Source: Pleomorphomonas sp.
GTDB taxonomy: Bacteria; Pseudomonadota; Alphaproteobacteria; Rhizobiales; Pleomorphomonadaceae
Assembly (NCBI GenBank): GCA_029976075.1
Contig: JARKNW010000057.1
Span: 62,001 to 126,000 of the forward strand
Length of the DNA: 64,000 nt
Direction: 5' to 3'
A model generated the notes under the pieces. It saw nothing but the letters and a program-made list of their open reading frames with translations, was not told the DNA's origin and did not search any database. Below, piece after piece: positions 16,321-26,627 of this stretch. The translations under genes and the position numbers were made by a program. Position 1 is the first letter of the stretch. Each line of letters begins with the position of its first letter.

Positions 16321-17352
16321 TCAGACCGGCGTCTGATCGCTCTCTTCACTGACCTCGCAAGCCCGTCCATCGGCATCGAAGCCGTGTGAGGTGTTCGCTC
16401 GCGGCGCGAGACCGATGGTTTCCCCACCGGTGAAAGCCGCGTCCCCGATTGCCCGAACTGTCAGGCGACCGGTTCCGGGCACATCGACATGCAGGTAGGT
16501 GTCGCTGCCAAGCCTCTCGCTGAACTGAACTGTGCCGGTCCAGTGGGCGCCCTTGGTGACGATGTCGAGATGTTCGGGCCGAACGCCAAAGGTGGAGACC
16601 TTGTGACGAGCGGCATAATCGCCAGTGATGAAGTTCATCTTCGGTGACCCGATGAAGCCGGCAACGAAGAGCGTCTGCGGTTTGTTGTAGAGTTCAAGTG
16701 GACTGCCGACCTGCTCGATCCGTCCCTTGTTGAGGACCACGATCTGGTCAGCCAGCGTCATGGCCTCGACCTGGTCGTGGGTGACATAAATCATGGTGGC
16801 GCCAAGCCGCTTGTGCAGCTCGGCGAGCTCCACTCTCATCTGCGTCCGGAGCGCGGCGTCCAGATTGGAGAGCGGCTCGTCGAACAGGAAAACCTTGGGT
16901 TCCCGCACGATGGCTCGACCGATGGCGACCCGCTGCCGCTGTCCTCCGGATAGTTCGCCGGGCTTGCGGTCGAGCAGCGCGTCAAGCTGCAGGGTCGCCG
17001 CCGCCTCATGCACCTTTTTCTCGATCTCCGCCTTGGGCCTGCCTGCCATCTTGAGGCCGAAACCGATGTTCTGAGCCACATTCATATGCGGGTAAAGCGC
17101 GTAGGACTGGAACACCATGGCGATACCGCGCTCGGTGGGGCGCGCGAAGGTAACATCCTTCCCATCGATCTCCAGTACCCCGTCACTGATCTCCTCAAGG
17201 CCGGCGGCAAGTCGTAGCAAAGTCGACTTGCCACAGCCGGACGGACCGACGAAGACGGTGAATGAGCCATGCGGGATGAAGAGCGAGACATCCGGGATCA
17301 CCTCAACGGCGCCGAAGGTCTTGTTCACATGTTTGAACTCGAGCGTTGCCAT
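16321..17352 (-). CDS. Sugar ABC importer ATPase (UgpC/MalK type)
   Basis: 343 residues from the ATG at 17352 (MATLEFKH); the upstream extension is not protein-like. Walker [10 protein letters not shown] (about 36-44), Q-loop, signature LSGGQRQRV, Walker B VFLFDEP, and a C-terminal TOBE/OB domain with FGVRPEHLD (about 255-263). It energises CUT1 carbohydrate uptake. Last gene of the operon after GH43 and the two permeases, so it most likely serves that importer. Confidence 0.9.
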   Translation of the reverse strand: MATLEFKHVNKTFGAVEVIPDVSLFIPHGSFTVFVGPSGCGKSTLLRLAAGLEEISDGVLEIDGKDVTFARPTERGIAMVFQSYALYPHMNVAQNIGFGLKMAGRPKAEIEKKVHEAAATLQLDALLDRKPGELSGGQRQRVAIGRAIVREPKVFLFDEPLSNLDAALRTQMRVELAELHKRLGATMIYVTHDQVEAMTLADQIVVLNKGRIEQVGSPLELYNKPQTLFVAGFIGSPKMNFITGDYAARHKVSTFGVRPEHLDIVTKGAHWTGTVQFSERLGSDTYLHVDVPGTGRLTVRAIGDAAFTGGETIGLAPRANTSHGFDADGRACEVSEESDQTPV

Positions 17353-17362
17353 GGTTGGTTCC

Positions 17363-18991
17363 TCACGCTCCGAGATCGCGGTAGCGGAAATAGGCAAAAT
17401 CGGCAGGCATTGCCTGACCACTCATGTCGTTGGCCGACATGCCGACGAAAGCGCCGGTGAAATTGGAATGCTCGCCGGCGCCGCATTCGTCCGACAGGAT
17501 CGACGCATCGAGGACGCCTCCGACCTGCTTCCAATCGTCAGATCCGGTTGCATAGAAGAAGGTGAGCGTGGTGGTCCGCACCTCCGCCTTGAGGCGTATC
17601 GGTTTTTTGGCGGGCACAGGCACCGGCTCGGCGAGACCCATGGTGGTTAGTCCGCCACCTTGGGTGCCGTTGCAGGAGATCACCTGCAGACACGTACCGA
17701 CGGACTGATCGAAGGTCAGTGCCAGGTAGTGGTATGCGAAGCGGTTGTAATAGGCCACGAGCCCGGCGAGCTGCATGTGGATCTTGGGCGAGGCATGAAC
17801 CTCGGTTTCCGCGTCGTAGGCAAATGCCGTCTGACGGCGAGCGACCAATGCTTGCTCATACCAAGACCCGATCGCTTCGCGGCCGTAGAGACGCAGAAAA
17901 CCGGGGCGCTCGCCAAGCGAGAATAGACGCTCTCCGTAAGGCGTGCGTAGCCATTGGAAATCCTTCGGCAAACCGGCTTTGGGAGAGAAACGGTAATCTT
18001 CCGGCTGAGCGGGGAATGGGTGAGCAGGTACGTCTGGCGCCTCCACCTTCAGCTTTGGCGTCAGGGCGCCACCGGCGATGCGCGGCCAGCCGTCGTCACC
18101 CCATTCGATTTTCTGAATTGCCGTCTCGCGGCCCATTGGGCAGCGGCGCAAGCCGGCGATCGGTCGCCCAGCGAGATGAACGAGATAGGTTTCGCCCGTC
18201 GGCGTATCCACGAGGTCGGCGTGTCCCGCCCTCTGCAGGGGCGCCTGGGGATTTCCTCGCGTGGTGACGACGTAGGTGTCGGGGTGGAACTCGTATGGCC
18301 CTTCCAGATGACGGGAGCGAGCCATCGTCGCTGCGTGGTTGTAGCCGGTGCCGCCCTCGGCGACCATCATGTAGTACCAGCCGTCCCGACAATAGAGATG
18401 CGGTCCCTCGGTCAGTCCCGCCGACGTTCCCCTGAAGATGTTGGTGATCGGCCCCTTCAGTTTCCTCTCTGCAACGTCATACTCCTGGCAGGCGATGCCG
18501 GAAAAGCAGTTGTCGCCCGGAAAGCGCGGCGGGCGGGCTCGATAGTCCCACCAGACGTTGATCAGCCACTTGCGGCCGTCATCGTCGTGAAACAGCGAGG
18601 GATCGAAGCCGGAAGAGTTCAGATAAATTGGGTCCGACCAGGGCCCTTCAATCGAAGAGGCGGTGACGAGATAATTGTGAACGTCCTTGACCGAACCATC
18701 GCGGCGCTTCATGTCGCTGAAAATCAGCCAGAACAGGCCATCTGAATAGGTCAGGCACGGTGCCCAGACGCCGCAGCTGTCCATCTCGCCGCGCATGTCG
18801 AGCTGGCTTGGGCGGCTGAGCGGACGGCAGACGAGGTCCCAGTGCACGAGATCGCGCGAATGGTGGATCTGCACGCCGGGGAACCACTCGAATGTCGACG
18901 TGGCTATGTAATAGTCGTCGCCGGCGCGGCAGATCGACGGATCGGGATTGAATCCCTTGAGGATTGGATTGGTGATAACGGGACGGGACAT
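17363..18991 (-). CDS. GH43 beta-xylosidase / arabinofuranosidase
   Basis: 542 residues without a signal peptide, so cytoplasmic. Five-bladed propeller of GH43 with catalytic base Asp17 (NPDPS), pKa-setting Asp130 (GFDPSLF) and acid Glu195 (TEGPHLY), followed by a C-terminal beta-sandwich domain (about 330-540). The layout matches intracellular beta-xylosidases acting on imported xylo-oligosaccharides; alpha-L-arabinofuranosidase side activity is common. It sits between permease and ATPase genes, three bases after the permease stop. Confidence 0.92.
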   Translation of the reverse strand: MSRPVITNPILKGFNPDPSICRAGDDYYIATSTFEWFPGVQIHHSRDLVHWDLVCRPLSRPSQLDMRGEMDSCGVWAPCLTYSDGLFWLIFSDMKRRDGSVKDVHNYLVTASSIEGPWSDPIYLNSSGFDPSLFHDDDGRKWLINVWWDYRARPPRFPGDNCFSGIACQEYDVAERKLKGPITNIFRGTSAGLTEGPHLYCRDGWYYMMVAEGGTGYNHAATMARSRHLEGPYEFHPDTYVVTTRGNPQAPLQRAGHADLVDTPTGETYLVHLAGRPIAGLRRCPMGRETAIQKIEWGDDGWPRIAGGALTPKLKVEAPDVPAHPFPAQPEDYRFSPKAGLPKDFQWLRTPYGERLFSLGERPGFLRLYGREAIGSWYEQALVARRQTAFAYDAETEVHASPKIHMQLAGLVAYYNRFAYHYLALTFDQSVGTCLQVISCNGTQGGGLTTMGLAEPVPVPAKKPIRLKAEVRTTTLTFFYATGSDDWKQVGGVLDASILSDECGAGEHSNFTGAFVGMSANDMSGQAMPADFAYFRYRDLGA

Positions 18992-18994
18992 TTC

Positions 18995-19825
18995 TCAACC
19001 CTTGACCGAGCCGCGCGTAAGGCCGGCCACGATGTATTTCTGAGTGAAGGTGAAGAAGACGAGCGCTGGCAGGATGGTCAGCGACACGAAGGCAAGGATG
19101 CGGTTCCACTCGACGATGAACTCACCGCGGAACTGCATGATGCCGAGCGGCCAGGTGAACAGAGACTGTTCGTTCAGCACCACCAGCGGCAGCAGGTAGT
19201 TGTTCCAGCTCTGTACGAAGACGAAGGTTCCGACGGTGGCGAGGATCGGTGTCGACAATGGCAGCGTGAAGCGGAAGAAGAAGCCGATATAGCCGCATCC
19301 ATCGACGTAGGCAGCCTCGAATAGCTCCTTGGGCAACTGCTGGAAGAAGCTTCGGAGCAAGACCACTGCGAACGCCATCGAAAAGGCAGTCTGAGGCAGG
19401 ATGATGCCGAGCGGGTTGTCGAGCAGACCGAAGCGATTGATCTGGAAGAACAGAGGTACGATGGCGGTCGCGAAGGGGAACATCATCCCCAGGAGCATGT
19501 AGGACTGCAGGTAGCGCGAGCCGAAGAACCTGATTTGCGCGAAGGCATAGGCCGCCATTGAAGCGCAGAGCAGCGTCAGCACCACGGCCGAGAGCGAGAT
19601 CACCAGCGAGTTCCGCAGGTAGGTCCAGAACACCGAGCCGGTCAGGATGTCGACGAAAACGTCGAAACTCCAGTTCGAAGGGATGCCGAATGGCGCCGCC
19701 CTGAGCTCGCCCAGCGTCTTGAAGCCGCCGAGGAACGTCGCAAGCAGAGGGAGGATGACGAGCGCGGCGATGAAAGTCAGGAAGGCGGCGCGCAGGAGCA
19801 GCGAGAGCAATCCGGGGCGGTTCAT
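18995..19825 (-). CDS. Sugar ABC importer permease (MalG type)
   Basis: 276 residues with six membrane segments and the EAA loop, ELFEAAYVDGCGYIGFFFRF (about 173-192). CUT1 family, second permease of the pair, overlapping the first by four bases. Ends TRGSVKG, typical for MalG-type subunits. Confidence 0.9.
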   Translation of the reverse strand: MNRPGLLSLLLRAAFLTFIAALVILPLLATFLGGFKTLGELRAAPFGIPSNWSFDVFVDILTGSVFWTYLRNSLVISLSAVVLTLLCASMAAYAFAQIRFFGSRYLQSYMLLGMMFPFATAIVPLFFQINRFGLLDNPLGIILPQTAFSMAFAVVLLRSFFQQLPKELFEAAYVDGCGYIGFFFRFTLPLSTPILATVGTFVFVQSWNNYLLPLVVLNEQSLFTWPLGIMQFRGEFIVEWNRILAFVSLTILPALVFFTFTQKYIVAGLTRGSVKG

Positions 19826-20760
19826 AGCTGACCTCCCTTGTCGAGCGCCAAGCGCTTGTAACTGAAGGCGGTCCCGACGCAGAGAATGAACAGCACGACG
19901 CCGACGGCAGCGCCAAAACCGACGTTCATGCGGGCAAGGCCGAAGGTGTAGAGGAAACTGACAATCGAGTGGGTCGAGTTCGACGGTCCGCCGTTGGTGA
20001 GCGGAATGATGATGTCGAAGACCTGCAGGGCGCCGGTGATGGCGAACAGCACGCTGAGCTTGATGGCGTGCAGGATCATCGGCAGCTTGACGTACCAGAT
20101 GGTCTTGAGCGGGCTGGCGCCGTCAATCTCGGCCGCCTCGATCAGGTCCGACGGCACCGCCTGCAACGCGGCGATGAAGATCATCATGTGGTAGCCGAAG
20201 TACTTCCAGACGACGACGATGATGATGGTCCAGAACGCCCACTGCTTGTCAGCCAGAATGTAGAAGGGCTCGGTACCCAGCTTGTCGGCCACCATTGCCG
20301 AGACGCCGTAATCGCCGTCGAATATGAAGCTCCAGATCAGACCTGTCGCGATCTCGGCCAGGATGTAAGGCGCAAAGAAGATCAGGCGGAAAGCCGTATT
20401 GGCCGACGTCTTGCGGTAGAGAAGGAGCGCCAGCACGAGCGCCAACGGGATCTGCAGGAAGATGGACGCCAGCAGCAGCTTGATGGAGTTGAACAACGAC
20501 TGGTGGAAGATCGAATTGTTCAACAATACGGCATAGTTCTTGAAGCCGACGAAGTTTGTGACGTCGCCATAGCCATTCCACTTGTAGAAGCTGAGATCGA
20601 CTGCGGTGAAGATCGGCCAGATCACGAACAGGGTGAACAACAATACGGCCGGCGGCAGGAACACCATCAAGGCGGTGAGGCTGCCGTCCGAGCGCATGCG
20701 GGAAAAACCGCTCGGTCGCCGTCGCGCGCCCGCCGGCGCCGCAGGATGGATGGAGGTCAT
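19822..20760 (-). CDS. Sugar ABC importer permease (MalF type)
   Basis: 312 residues with a basic N-terminus, six membrane segments and the EAA loop around DLIEAAEIDGASPLKTIWYV (about 212-231). CUT1 family partner of the MalG-type permease. A 145-base gap with a hairpin separates it from the binding-protein gene. Confidence 0.9.
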   Translation of the reverse strand: MTSIHPAAPAGARRRPSGFSRMRSDGSLTALMVFLPPAVLLFTLFVIWPIFTAVDLSFYKWNGYGDVTNFVGFKNYAVLLNNSIFHQSLFNSIKLLLASIFLQIPLALVLALLLYRKTSANTAFRLIFFAPYILAEIATGLIWSFIFDGDYGVSAMVADKLGTEPFYILADKQWAFWTIIIVVVWKYFGYHMMIFIAALQAVPSDLIEAAEIDGASPLKTIWYVKLPMILHAIKLSVLFAITGALQVFDIIIPLTNGGPSNSTHSIVSFLYTFGLARMNVGFGAAVGVVLFILCVGTAFSYKRLALDKGGQL

Positions 20761-20845
20761 GGAACAAGTCTCTTCGTGATCGCTGTTGGCGAGCGAGCGG
20801 GATTGCCGGCCAGTCCGGTTCTCGGGACAAAACTTGGGAAGTCAA

Positions 20846-20881
20846 TCTCCGAGAGCGCCGCCGCAGCGGTACCCCCGGAGA
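20846..20881 (-). repeat. Intercistronic hairpin after the sugar-binding protein gene
   Basis: TCTCCG and CGGAGA enclose a second GC-rich stem (CCGC/GCGG). No T-tract. Position fits message stabilisation or partial attenuation between binding protein and permease. Confidence 0.4.
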
Positions 20882-20905
20882 TGCGGTTGTCGAATGGACG
20901 GGAGA

Positions 20906-22162
20906 TCAGCGCATCTCTCGTGCTTCTTCCACCTTCTGGGCCGCCTCTTCCGGCGAGATGTCGCCCGTTGCGAGTTCGGCCGAGGCATCGTTCATCGCCG
21001 CGCCGACATTGGCACCGAGCTCCTGGTCCAGATAAAGCTGGTGGTGGGGCGCGGCAGCCAGCAGGTTGGCGATGGCCTTGACGTTAGCATTCTTGATGCC
21101 CGCGTCGGCACCCTTCACGATCGGCAGCCAGAGATCCATGCCGGCACTGACGGTCTGGTTATCGAGATCCATCAGACTGGCGAGAAACTTCGTGGCGGCG
21201 GGCGAGGCCTCCTTGGACACCAGCCAGCCGTTGACGCCACCGAAGGTGTCAGCCGGATCTCCCTTTCCGCCTTCAACCACGGGGAAGGGGATGAAGCCCA
21301 GCTTGTCGTCACTGATGCCCTGACCCGACGTGGAGTTGCGCTTCTGTGCTCCGATCATGTAGTTGCCTGACAGGATGAAGGCGCCACGACCGTCACCGAA
21401 CAGACCGCCGGCCTTGGAGTTGTCGGTGTCCATGAACCCGGCCTGGAAAGGCTGGAGATCGGCGAGTTTCTTGAACTCTTCGGCGGCCTTGACGAAGTCC
21501 GGCCCAGCGAGGCCGCCATTGTCACCCGCATCGGCCGCTGCGATGCCATCGACGCCGGCGATGCGCGTGGCGAGATAGCCGAAATAGTGCTGGAGTGGCC
21601 ACTTGGACTTGCCGCCAACAACGATCGGCGTGATGCCCGCATCCTTGATGGTCTTCACGGCGGCGAGGAAATCATCCCAAGTCTTGATCGTCGTCGGATC
21701 GACCCCCGCCTTTTGGGTCAGATCCTTATTGTAGAACAGGACGACGACGCCGGCATACATCGGCAGCCCATAGAGCTTGTCGTTGTAGGTGAGCGCCTTG
21801 ATGCCGCCAGGGGCGAAAGTGTCCAGCGTTTTCTGATCAACCTCGCCTGAGATGTCCTTCAGAACGCCGGCGTCGGCCTGCTCATGGAAAACACCACCGG
21901 TCCAAGTGTAGAAGATGTCCGGACGAGCCGAGGATTGCAGCAGGGTCGGCAGCTTGGATTTGAACGACGTGTCATCGAGATAGTCGAACTGAATCTTGAT
22001 GTCGGGATTAGCCTTTTCGAAATTCTCAATTGCGGATGCGTAGAAATCGCGACCTTCCTTCACATTTGGCTCGATCGAAAGAACTTTTACAGTCTCCGCG
22101 AGGACAGGAGCCGAAGCGAACATTCCGACGGCCAGAACAGCCAGCGCTGCATACCTTTTCAT
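20906..22162 (-). CDS. Periplasmic sugar-binding protein of a CUT1 importer
   Basis: 418 residues from the ATG at 22162 (GGGAGGAAG ribosome site); a longer frame begins at 22198. Signal peptide of about 23 residues (AALAVLAVGMFASAPVLAE), then an extracellular solute-binding protein family 1 fold: IENFEKANPDIKIQFDY (about 45-61), YGLPMYAG and WLVSKEASPAA. The operon context (GH43, XylR) suggests xylo-oligosaccharides or xylosides as ligand. This is inference; no ligand residues are diagnostic. Confidence 0.9.
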   Translation of the reverse strand: MKRYAALAVLAVGMFASAPVLAETVKVLSIEPNVKEGRDFYASAIENFEKANPDIKIQFDYLDDTSFKSKLPTLLQSSARPDIFYTWTGGVFHEQADAGVLKDISGEVDQKTLDTFAPGGIKALTYNDKLYGLPMYAGVVVLFYNKDLTQKAGVDPTTIKTWDDFLAAVKTIKDAGITPIVVGGKSKWPLQHYFGYLATRIAGVDGIAAADAGDNGGLAGPDFVKAAEEFKKLADLQPFQAGFMDTDNSKAGGLFGDGRGAFILSGNYMIGAQKRNSTSGQGISDDKLGFIPFPVVEGGKGDPADTFGGVNGWLVSKEASPAATKFLASLMDLDNQTVSAGMDLWLPIVKGADAGIKNANVKAIANLLAAAPHHQLYLDQELGANVGAAMNDASAELATGDISPEEAAQKVEEAREMR

Positions 22163-22410
22163 TTTCTTCCTCCCATTCCGCACTCGCCCAGTCATCACGA
22201 AAATACAATGATTTACGTATCCACTCCTTCGACGCGAGCAGGGCGAAACAGACAGTAAGTGAGGCGATTTGAAAATCGGGATTATGTTTTTTTACAATCC
22301 GATGGGAACTTGGCATTTTTTCAGATGAGATAGACTATTTGCTCAATGCGGCCCTGACGTTAAGACGCCACGGTAGGGCGATTGACCAATGGGAGAGGAT
22401 CGCCAATGCG
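22163..22410. promoter_or_regulatory. Divergent promoter region of the xyloside operon and its regulator
   Basis: A 248-base, AT-richer gap between divergent genes. It contains an imperfect inverted repeat ATCGGGATT ... AATCCGAT (22275-22303) around a run of seven T. The regulator probably binds here; the exact site is not proven. Confidence 0.4.
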
Positions 22411-23610
22411 ATGGCGACAGGGGTGAACTCGTTTCGTGTGGCACTGATGCTGAAGGCCAAGGGGGCCTACGGCCGCAACGTGGTTGCCGGGGTCAGTGAT
22501 TATGTCCAGTCGACCCGGGCGATCTGGGACTTCCTGCTGTTCGATGATTTCCGCGGCTCAATCAGCAGCATTGGCGACTGGTCCGGTGACGGAATTATCG
22601 CGGACTTCGACGATCCCGAGTTCGAACGTGTGTTCAGTCACTGTCGATTGCCGGTGGTCGCAGTTGGTGGGTCATACGAGCGCTTGGCCGACTATCCGGC
22701 GAACGTTCCCTATGTGGCGACTGACAACTTTGCACTTGTTTCTGCAGCCTATGACCATCTTGTCGAAATGGGGGTGCCGCACTTTGCCTTCTGCAGCCAG
22801 CCTCCGGCACCGACCAACCGTTGGGCCCAGCAGCGAGAGGCCGCGTTCTGCCGGATTTGCCGACGAGACGGGTTCGAGCCGCAGCTGTTTGAAGGCCGCT
22901 TCAATGACGGCCTCGACTGGGACAGCATTCTGGACGAACTCATCGAATGGCTTGCAGGCCTGCCCAAGCCGGTCGGGGTGATCGCCGTCACCGACGCCCG
23001 GGCGCGGAGGGTGCTGCAGGCCTGTATAAAGGCCGGCATCGCGGTTCCCGAAGAGGTGGCGTTGGTCGGTATCGATGATGACCAACTCTTGAGAATGCTG
23101 GCCCGTATCCCAATCAGCTCCGTTCGTCAGGGGACGCGCGAAATGGGGCGGATCGCGGCCGAACTCATGCATCGCCGACTGATCGGCGACCGCATCGAGC
23201 AGCCCCGCATTCTCGTGCCGCCGAAGGGGCTGAATGCCCTGGCATCGTCACGCCATCAGCCGACCTACGACCCCTACATCATGCGGGCCCGCCACTACAT
23301 TCGTCAGTTTGCCGCTCAGGGAGCCAAGGTGGCTCAGGTGGCCGCCTATGTCGGTGTATCACGGGCCACGCTGGACATGCATTTTCGCAAGGCATTCGGC
23401 TGGACAGTGCACGACGACATGCTTGCCTTTAGGCTCGAACGAGCCAAGCAGATGCTTGCCGATCGTCGGCTATCGCTTGCAGAGGTTGCGGTACGCAGCG
23501 GCTTCACCTCGTTGCCTTACATGTACGCGGTGTTCCGGCGCGAACTCCGCTGCACGCCAGGCGAGTTCCAGGCAACGCTGCCAGTCCCGAGCTTCGTCGA
23601 GACCTCGTAA
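22411..23610 (+). CDS. xylR: XylR-type transcriptional regulator (sugar-binding domain + AraC helix-turn-helix)
   Basis: 399 residues from the ATG at 22411 (MATGVNSFRV), preceded by GGGAGAGG. Residues about 8-275 are a LacI-like periplasmic-binding fold (ALVGIDDDQLLR, ISSVRQGTREMGRIAAELM), and about 285-395 carry two AraC-type helix-turn-helix motifs ending YMYAVFRRELRCTPGEFQ. This domain order is that of XylR, which senses D-xylose and activates xylose or xyloside genes. Divergent from the importer operon, which it most likely controls. Confidence 0.85.
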   Translation: MATGVNSFRVALMLKAKGAYGRNVVAGVSDYVQSTRAIWDFLLFDDFRGSISSIGDWSGDGIIADFDDPEFERVFSHCRLPVVAVGGSYERLADYPANVPYVATDNFALVSAAYDHLVEMGVPHFAFCSQPPAPTNRWAQQREAAFCRICRRDGFEPQLFEGRFNDGLDWDSILDELIEWLAGLPKPVGVIAVTDARARRVLQACIKAGIAVPEEVALVGIDDDQLLRMLARIPISSVRQGTREMGRIAAELMHRRLIGDRIEQPRILVPPKGLNALASSRHQPTYDPYIMRARHYIRQFAAQGAKVAQVAAYVGVSRATLDMHFRKAFGWTVHDDMLAFRLERAKQMLADRRLSLAEVAVRSGFTSLPYMYAVFRRELRCTPGEFQATLPVPSFVETS

Positions 23611-23704
23611 ACGGCTCCGTTCAGAGAGCCCGCGCCATCACTGCAAGTTTGAACCCTCAGGCTAGGCCTCAAAGGTTACACTTCGGGGATATGAAACATG
23701 AAAG

Positions 23705-23798
23705 TGGCGGAGCCGGAGGGATTCGAACCCTCGGTACAAGTTTAAGCTCGTACGCCGGTTTAGCAAACCAGTGCCTTCAGCCTCTCGGCCACAGCTCC
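23705..23798 (-). tRNA. tRNA-Ser (anticodon GCU)
   Basis: On the minus strand a cloverleaf of 91 bases plus encoded CCA: acceptor GGAGCTG pairs with CGGCTCC, anticodon loop TTGCTAA (anticodon at 23762-23764), a long variable arm as expected for serine, and T-loop GGTTCGAATCC. The gap around it (23611-23977) holds nothing else I can support. Confidence 0.95.
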
Positions 23799-23977
23799 GT
23801 TGCGAGTTGTCTAGAGATTCTGTGCCATTAGGTCAAGACCCCGAGGAGGTCCGGTCCTCAGATGCTTTCACCTTCGTTTTTCCACCCTGCATCGGACGGC
23901 ACATTCTCGAGCCAAGCAACTCAAGCGGCGGAAATCGAGGAGGTTTCCGCCGCCGCAAGTGGAGTGTTCGACGTAGT

Positions 23978-24964
23978 TCACCAGCGTTGATGAACGTGGG
24001 GAGCCACGAGCCGCGCATAGATGTCACGCGTTGCTGCCATCACGTCGGACGAAATGGCCGGCAGATCAGAGGCGGCGGCGTTGCCACGGGCCTGTTCGGC
24101 ATTGCGGGCACCTGGAATAACGACGCTTACCGCGTCGGCCATCAGGATCCAGCGCAAGGCAAACGCCGCCATGCTTTGACCGACGGGTACCAGCTGACGA
24201 ATCTCCTCGACCGCCTGCAGACCGACTTCGAAGGGGACGCCACCAAACGTCTCGCCGACGTCGAAGGCTTCGCCGTGGCGATTGAACAAACGGTGATCGT
24301 CGGCGGCAAACTTCGTCTGCGCGCTGATTTTGCCCGAGAGCAGGCCGGAAGCGAGCGGCACGCGCACGATGACGGCGACGCCGCGCTTCTTTGCCTCCTC
24401 GAAGAACAACCGATCCGGCCGCTGGCGGAAAATGTTGTAGATGATCTGGATCGAAACGACGCCGGGATACTCGATCGCCTTCAGCGCTTCCTCGACCTTC
24501 TCGACCGAGACGCCGTAATTGCGGATCTTGCCTTTGGCCTTGATCGCCTCAAGCCCCTCGAACAGGGCAGGGGTGTACATCACTTCGGTCGGCGGGCAAT
24601 GGAGCTGCACGAGGTCGAGCGTCTCGACATCAAGGTTTGTAAGGCTGCGATCGATGAATGCCTCGATGTTTTCCGGTGTGTAGCCAGAAGCCACGTGAGG
24701 GTTGAGGCGCCGCCCCGCCTTGGTGGCGACGAATGGGCGTTTGCCGTTCCACGCCTTCAGAACCGAAGCGATGATCCGTTCGGAACGGCCGTCGCCATAG
24801 ACGTCGGCGGTGTCGATGAAAGTGACGCCTGCCTCGAGGGCGGCCTCAAGGGCGGCCCGGCCGTCCGCCTCCGTGACCTCACCCCAAGCACCACCGATCT
24901 GCCAGGCTCCAAAGCCGATGTCGGACACGTCGACCGGCAGACGACCGAATTTGCGATACTGCAT
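23978..24964 (-). CDS. Aldo/keto reductase
   Basis: 328 residues from the ATG at 24964 (GGGGAGA ribosome site). TIM-barrel AKR with the catalytic tetrad in FIDTADVYG (Asp and Tyr, about 47-55), VATKAG (Lys) and LVQLHCPP (His). The NADPH-binding end VVIPGARNAEQARGN is present. Third gene after araD and araA on the same strand, with about 190 bases before it, so a role in sugar or sugar-aldehyde reduction is plausible, but the substrate is unknown. Confidence 0.88.
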   Translation of the reverse strand: MQYRKFGRLPVDVSDIGFGAWQIGGAWGEVTEADGRAALEAALEAGVTFIDTADVYGDGRSERIIASVLKAWNGKRPFVATKAGRRLNPHVASGYTPENIEAFIDRSLTNLDVETLDLVQLHCPPTEVMYTPALFEGLEAIKAKGKIRNYGVSVEKVEEALKAIEYPGVVSIQIIYNIFRQRPDRLFFEEAKKRGVAVIVRVPLASGLLSGKISAQTKFAADDHRLFNRHGEAFDVGETFGGVPFEVGLQAVEEIRQLVPVGQSMAAFALRWILMADAVSVVIPGARNAEQARGNAAASDLPAISSDVMAATRDIYARLVAPHVHQRW

Positions 24965-25154
24965 GACTTTTCTCCCCGAATAATCGGCCATTTGGCTTTG
25001 ATTTCGAAAGGAGATTAATGACGCTACTGCGCTCAGGCGCAAATGGTTTCTGACGATGGCCGGCATCGCTGCGGCAGATCACCGGTCGAGTTCATCTCAA
25101 ACAAAAGGGCCGGCTTGCGCCGGCCCAGTTCCGCTTGCTTGGGAGGAGCGGGTA

Positions 25155-26561
25155 TTAGACCTCGACGTACTGGATGCCGACGAGATCGCAATAAGCCTTC
25201 CACTTGGCGCGCGTGTCGCCGAGATGGAGAACTTGGTGGTGGGTGCCACCGTTCTTCAACCAGCCGTTGAGGCACTCCTTCACGCCGGTATCTGGCTTGA
25301 AGAAGAAATAGGGCATCTCGACGGTGGGCAGTTCCTCGGTGTCGAGGATCTCGCCCTGCGACACGACGAGGCGATACTTGTCGGCGCCGAGCGATACGAG
25401 GCTGACCAGCGTCGCCGGGCCGGGTTCGCCCTGGAACAGCACGGTCGGCGGATTGTCGAGACCACCAATACCGAGGAAGCGGTCGATCAGCTTGGGCTTC
25501 TTGTCCTTGCGGGCGATCTTCCAGTTGCCTTCGCCCATGTGGCTTTGCAGAGCCGCATCGAGCTCGAAGTCCATGGCGTACATTTCGGTGAACTGCGGAT
25601 CGGCCTGCAGGGCACGAGCGGCGACCATCAGCGAGGCGCAGTTGGTGTCGCCTTCGGCAGCATAACCGTAGCCGTCGGCCATCAGGTTGGAGGCAGCCAT
25701 CATGTGGGTCTGCTTGAAGCGCCCGTCGAGGCCAATCTCGTTGAAGTAGAGCGAGAATGCGTCGTAGCCGCCTGCCTCCAGCACCTTGGTGATGGCGACC
25801 TGGATCTTGGCAGCCTCTTCGAGCTGCGGCTGGGTCAGCTTGGGATCGAGATCGAAATTGGCCCTGCAATAGGCAATGACGGCCTGGATGTCCTGGGTGT
25901 TGACCTTGTCCATCTCGGCAGCCACGGAGCCCATGCCGATGTGGTCGACCTGCGGGCCGATGACGCGCATGAAGGTGTGCGGGTCGGTCAGGATATCGCC
26001 CATGCCGGGCATGCGACCGAATACGGCAACCTTGGTCTTCTTCATCACCGCCACGGCGTGGGCGGCAGAGGCGAACACCTCGAAGGCTGCGACAAAGGCG
26101 TCGTCCTTCCAGTCGCCCGACCACACCGAGAACTGCTTGCCGAGGTGGATCAGCGAGTTGGCGGTATCCTGTGCGCCGTGGACACCCTGATTGTAGGTCA
26201 GGTCATCCATGTTCCAGGCCTTGGTGACGCGCGGCTCCGGCTGAATATTGGCCAGGAACAGCGGCGCCGACACATCGCGGAAGGCGTTGACGAGGCGAAG
26301 GCCCGGACCGTAGGTCAGGTTGACGATCATGATGCCGTCGACCGCTTCCCGAGCGAAGATGCCGAGCACTTCCTCGATATCCTCGCGGCAGCGGGCGGCC
26401 TTCGGGAACAGCACGTCTGCAGCGCCTGACAGGCGAGCGGACACCTCGCGGGCATAGCCCTCCTGCCGCTTGGTGATGTTGGGCAGCGTGTTGTCGTAGA
26501 GTTCCTGCATGATGCCGAGGAAGCCGATCTTCGGCTTCCTCGTGATGTCCTTGAGCGACAT
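25155..26561 (-). CDS. araA: L-arabinose isomerase family protein
   Basis: 468 residues with the fucose/arabinose isomerase fold. It begins PKIGFLGIMQELYDNTLPNI and shows VNLTYGPGLRLVNAF, the metal/catalytic Glu region and the final HHQVLHLGDTRAKWKAYCD. It converts L-arabinose to L-ribulose. Assignment rests on the fold plus the neighbour araD (66 bases upstream) and the AraC-type regulator next door; it is a divergent AraA, so another aldose isomerase activity cannot be excluded. No araB (ribulokinase) is in the window. Confidence 0.82.
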   Translation of the reverse strand: MSLKDITRKPKIGFLGIMQELYDNTLPNITKRQEGYAREVSARLSGAADVLFPKAARCREDIEEVLGIFAREAVDGIMIVNLTYGPGLRLVNAFRDVSAPLFLANIQPEPRVTKAWNMDDLTYNQGVHGAQDTANSLIHLGKQFSVWSGDWKDDAFVAAFEVFASAAHAVAVMKKTKVAVFGRMPGMGDILTDPHTFMRVIGPQVDHIGMGSVAAEMDKVNTQDIQAVIAYCRANFDLDPKLTQPQLEEAAKIQVAITKVLEAGGYDAFSLYFNEIGLDGRFKQTHMMAASNLMADGYGYAAEGDTNCASLMVAARALQADPQFTEMYAMDFELDAALQSHMGEGNWKIARKDKKPKLIDRFLGIGGLDNPPTVLFQGEPGPATLVSLVSLGADKYRLVVSQGEILDTEELPTVEMPYFFFKPDTGVKECLNGWLKNGGTHHQVLHLGDTRAKWKAYCDLVGIQYVEV

Positions 26562-26627
26562 TTCCTTGCCTCCTAGAAAATTGTTGTCCTTGCCTTGTTT
26601 CCTTTACCCGCCATGCGGGAGGATCGA

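Noticed and set aside
25056..26429. A 457-codon plus-strand ORF over araA.
   Set aside because: It is the reverse-strand shadow of araA, common in high-GC DNA; the araA product has family motifs and this one has none.
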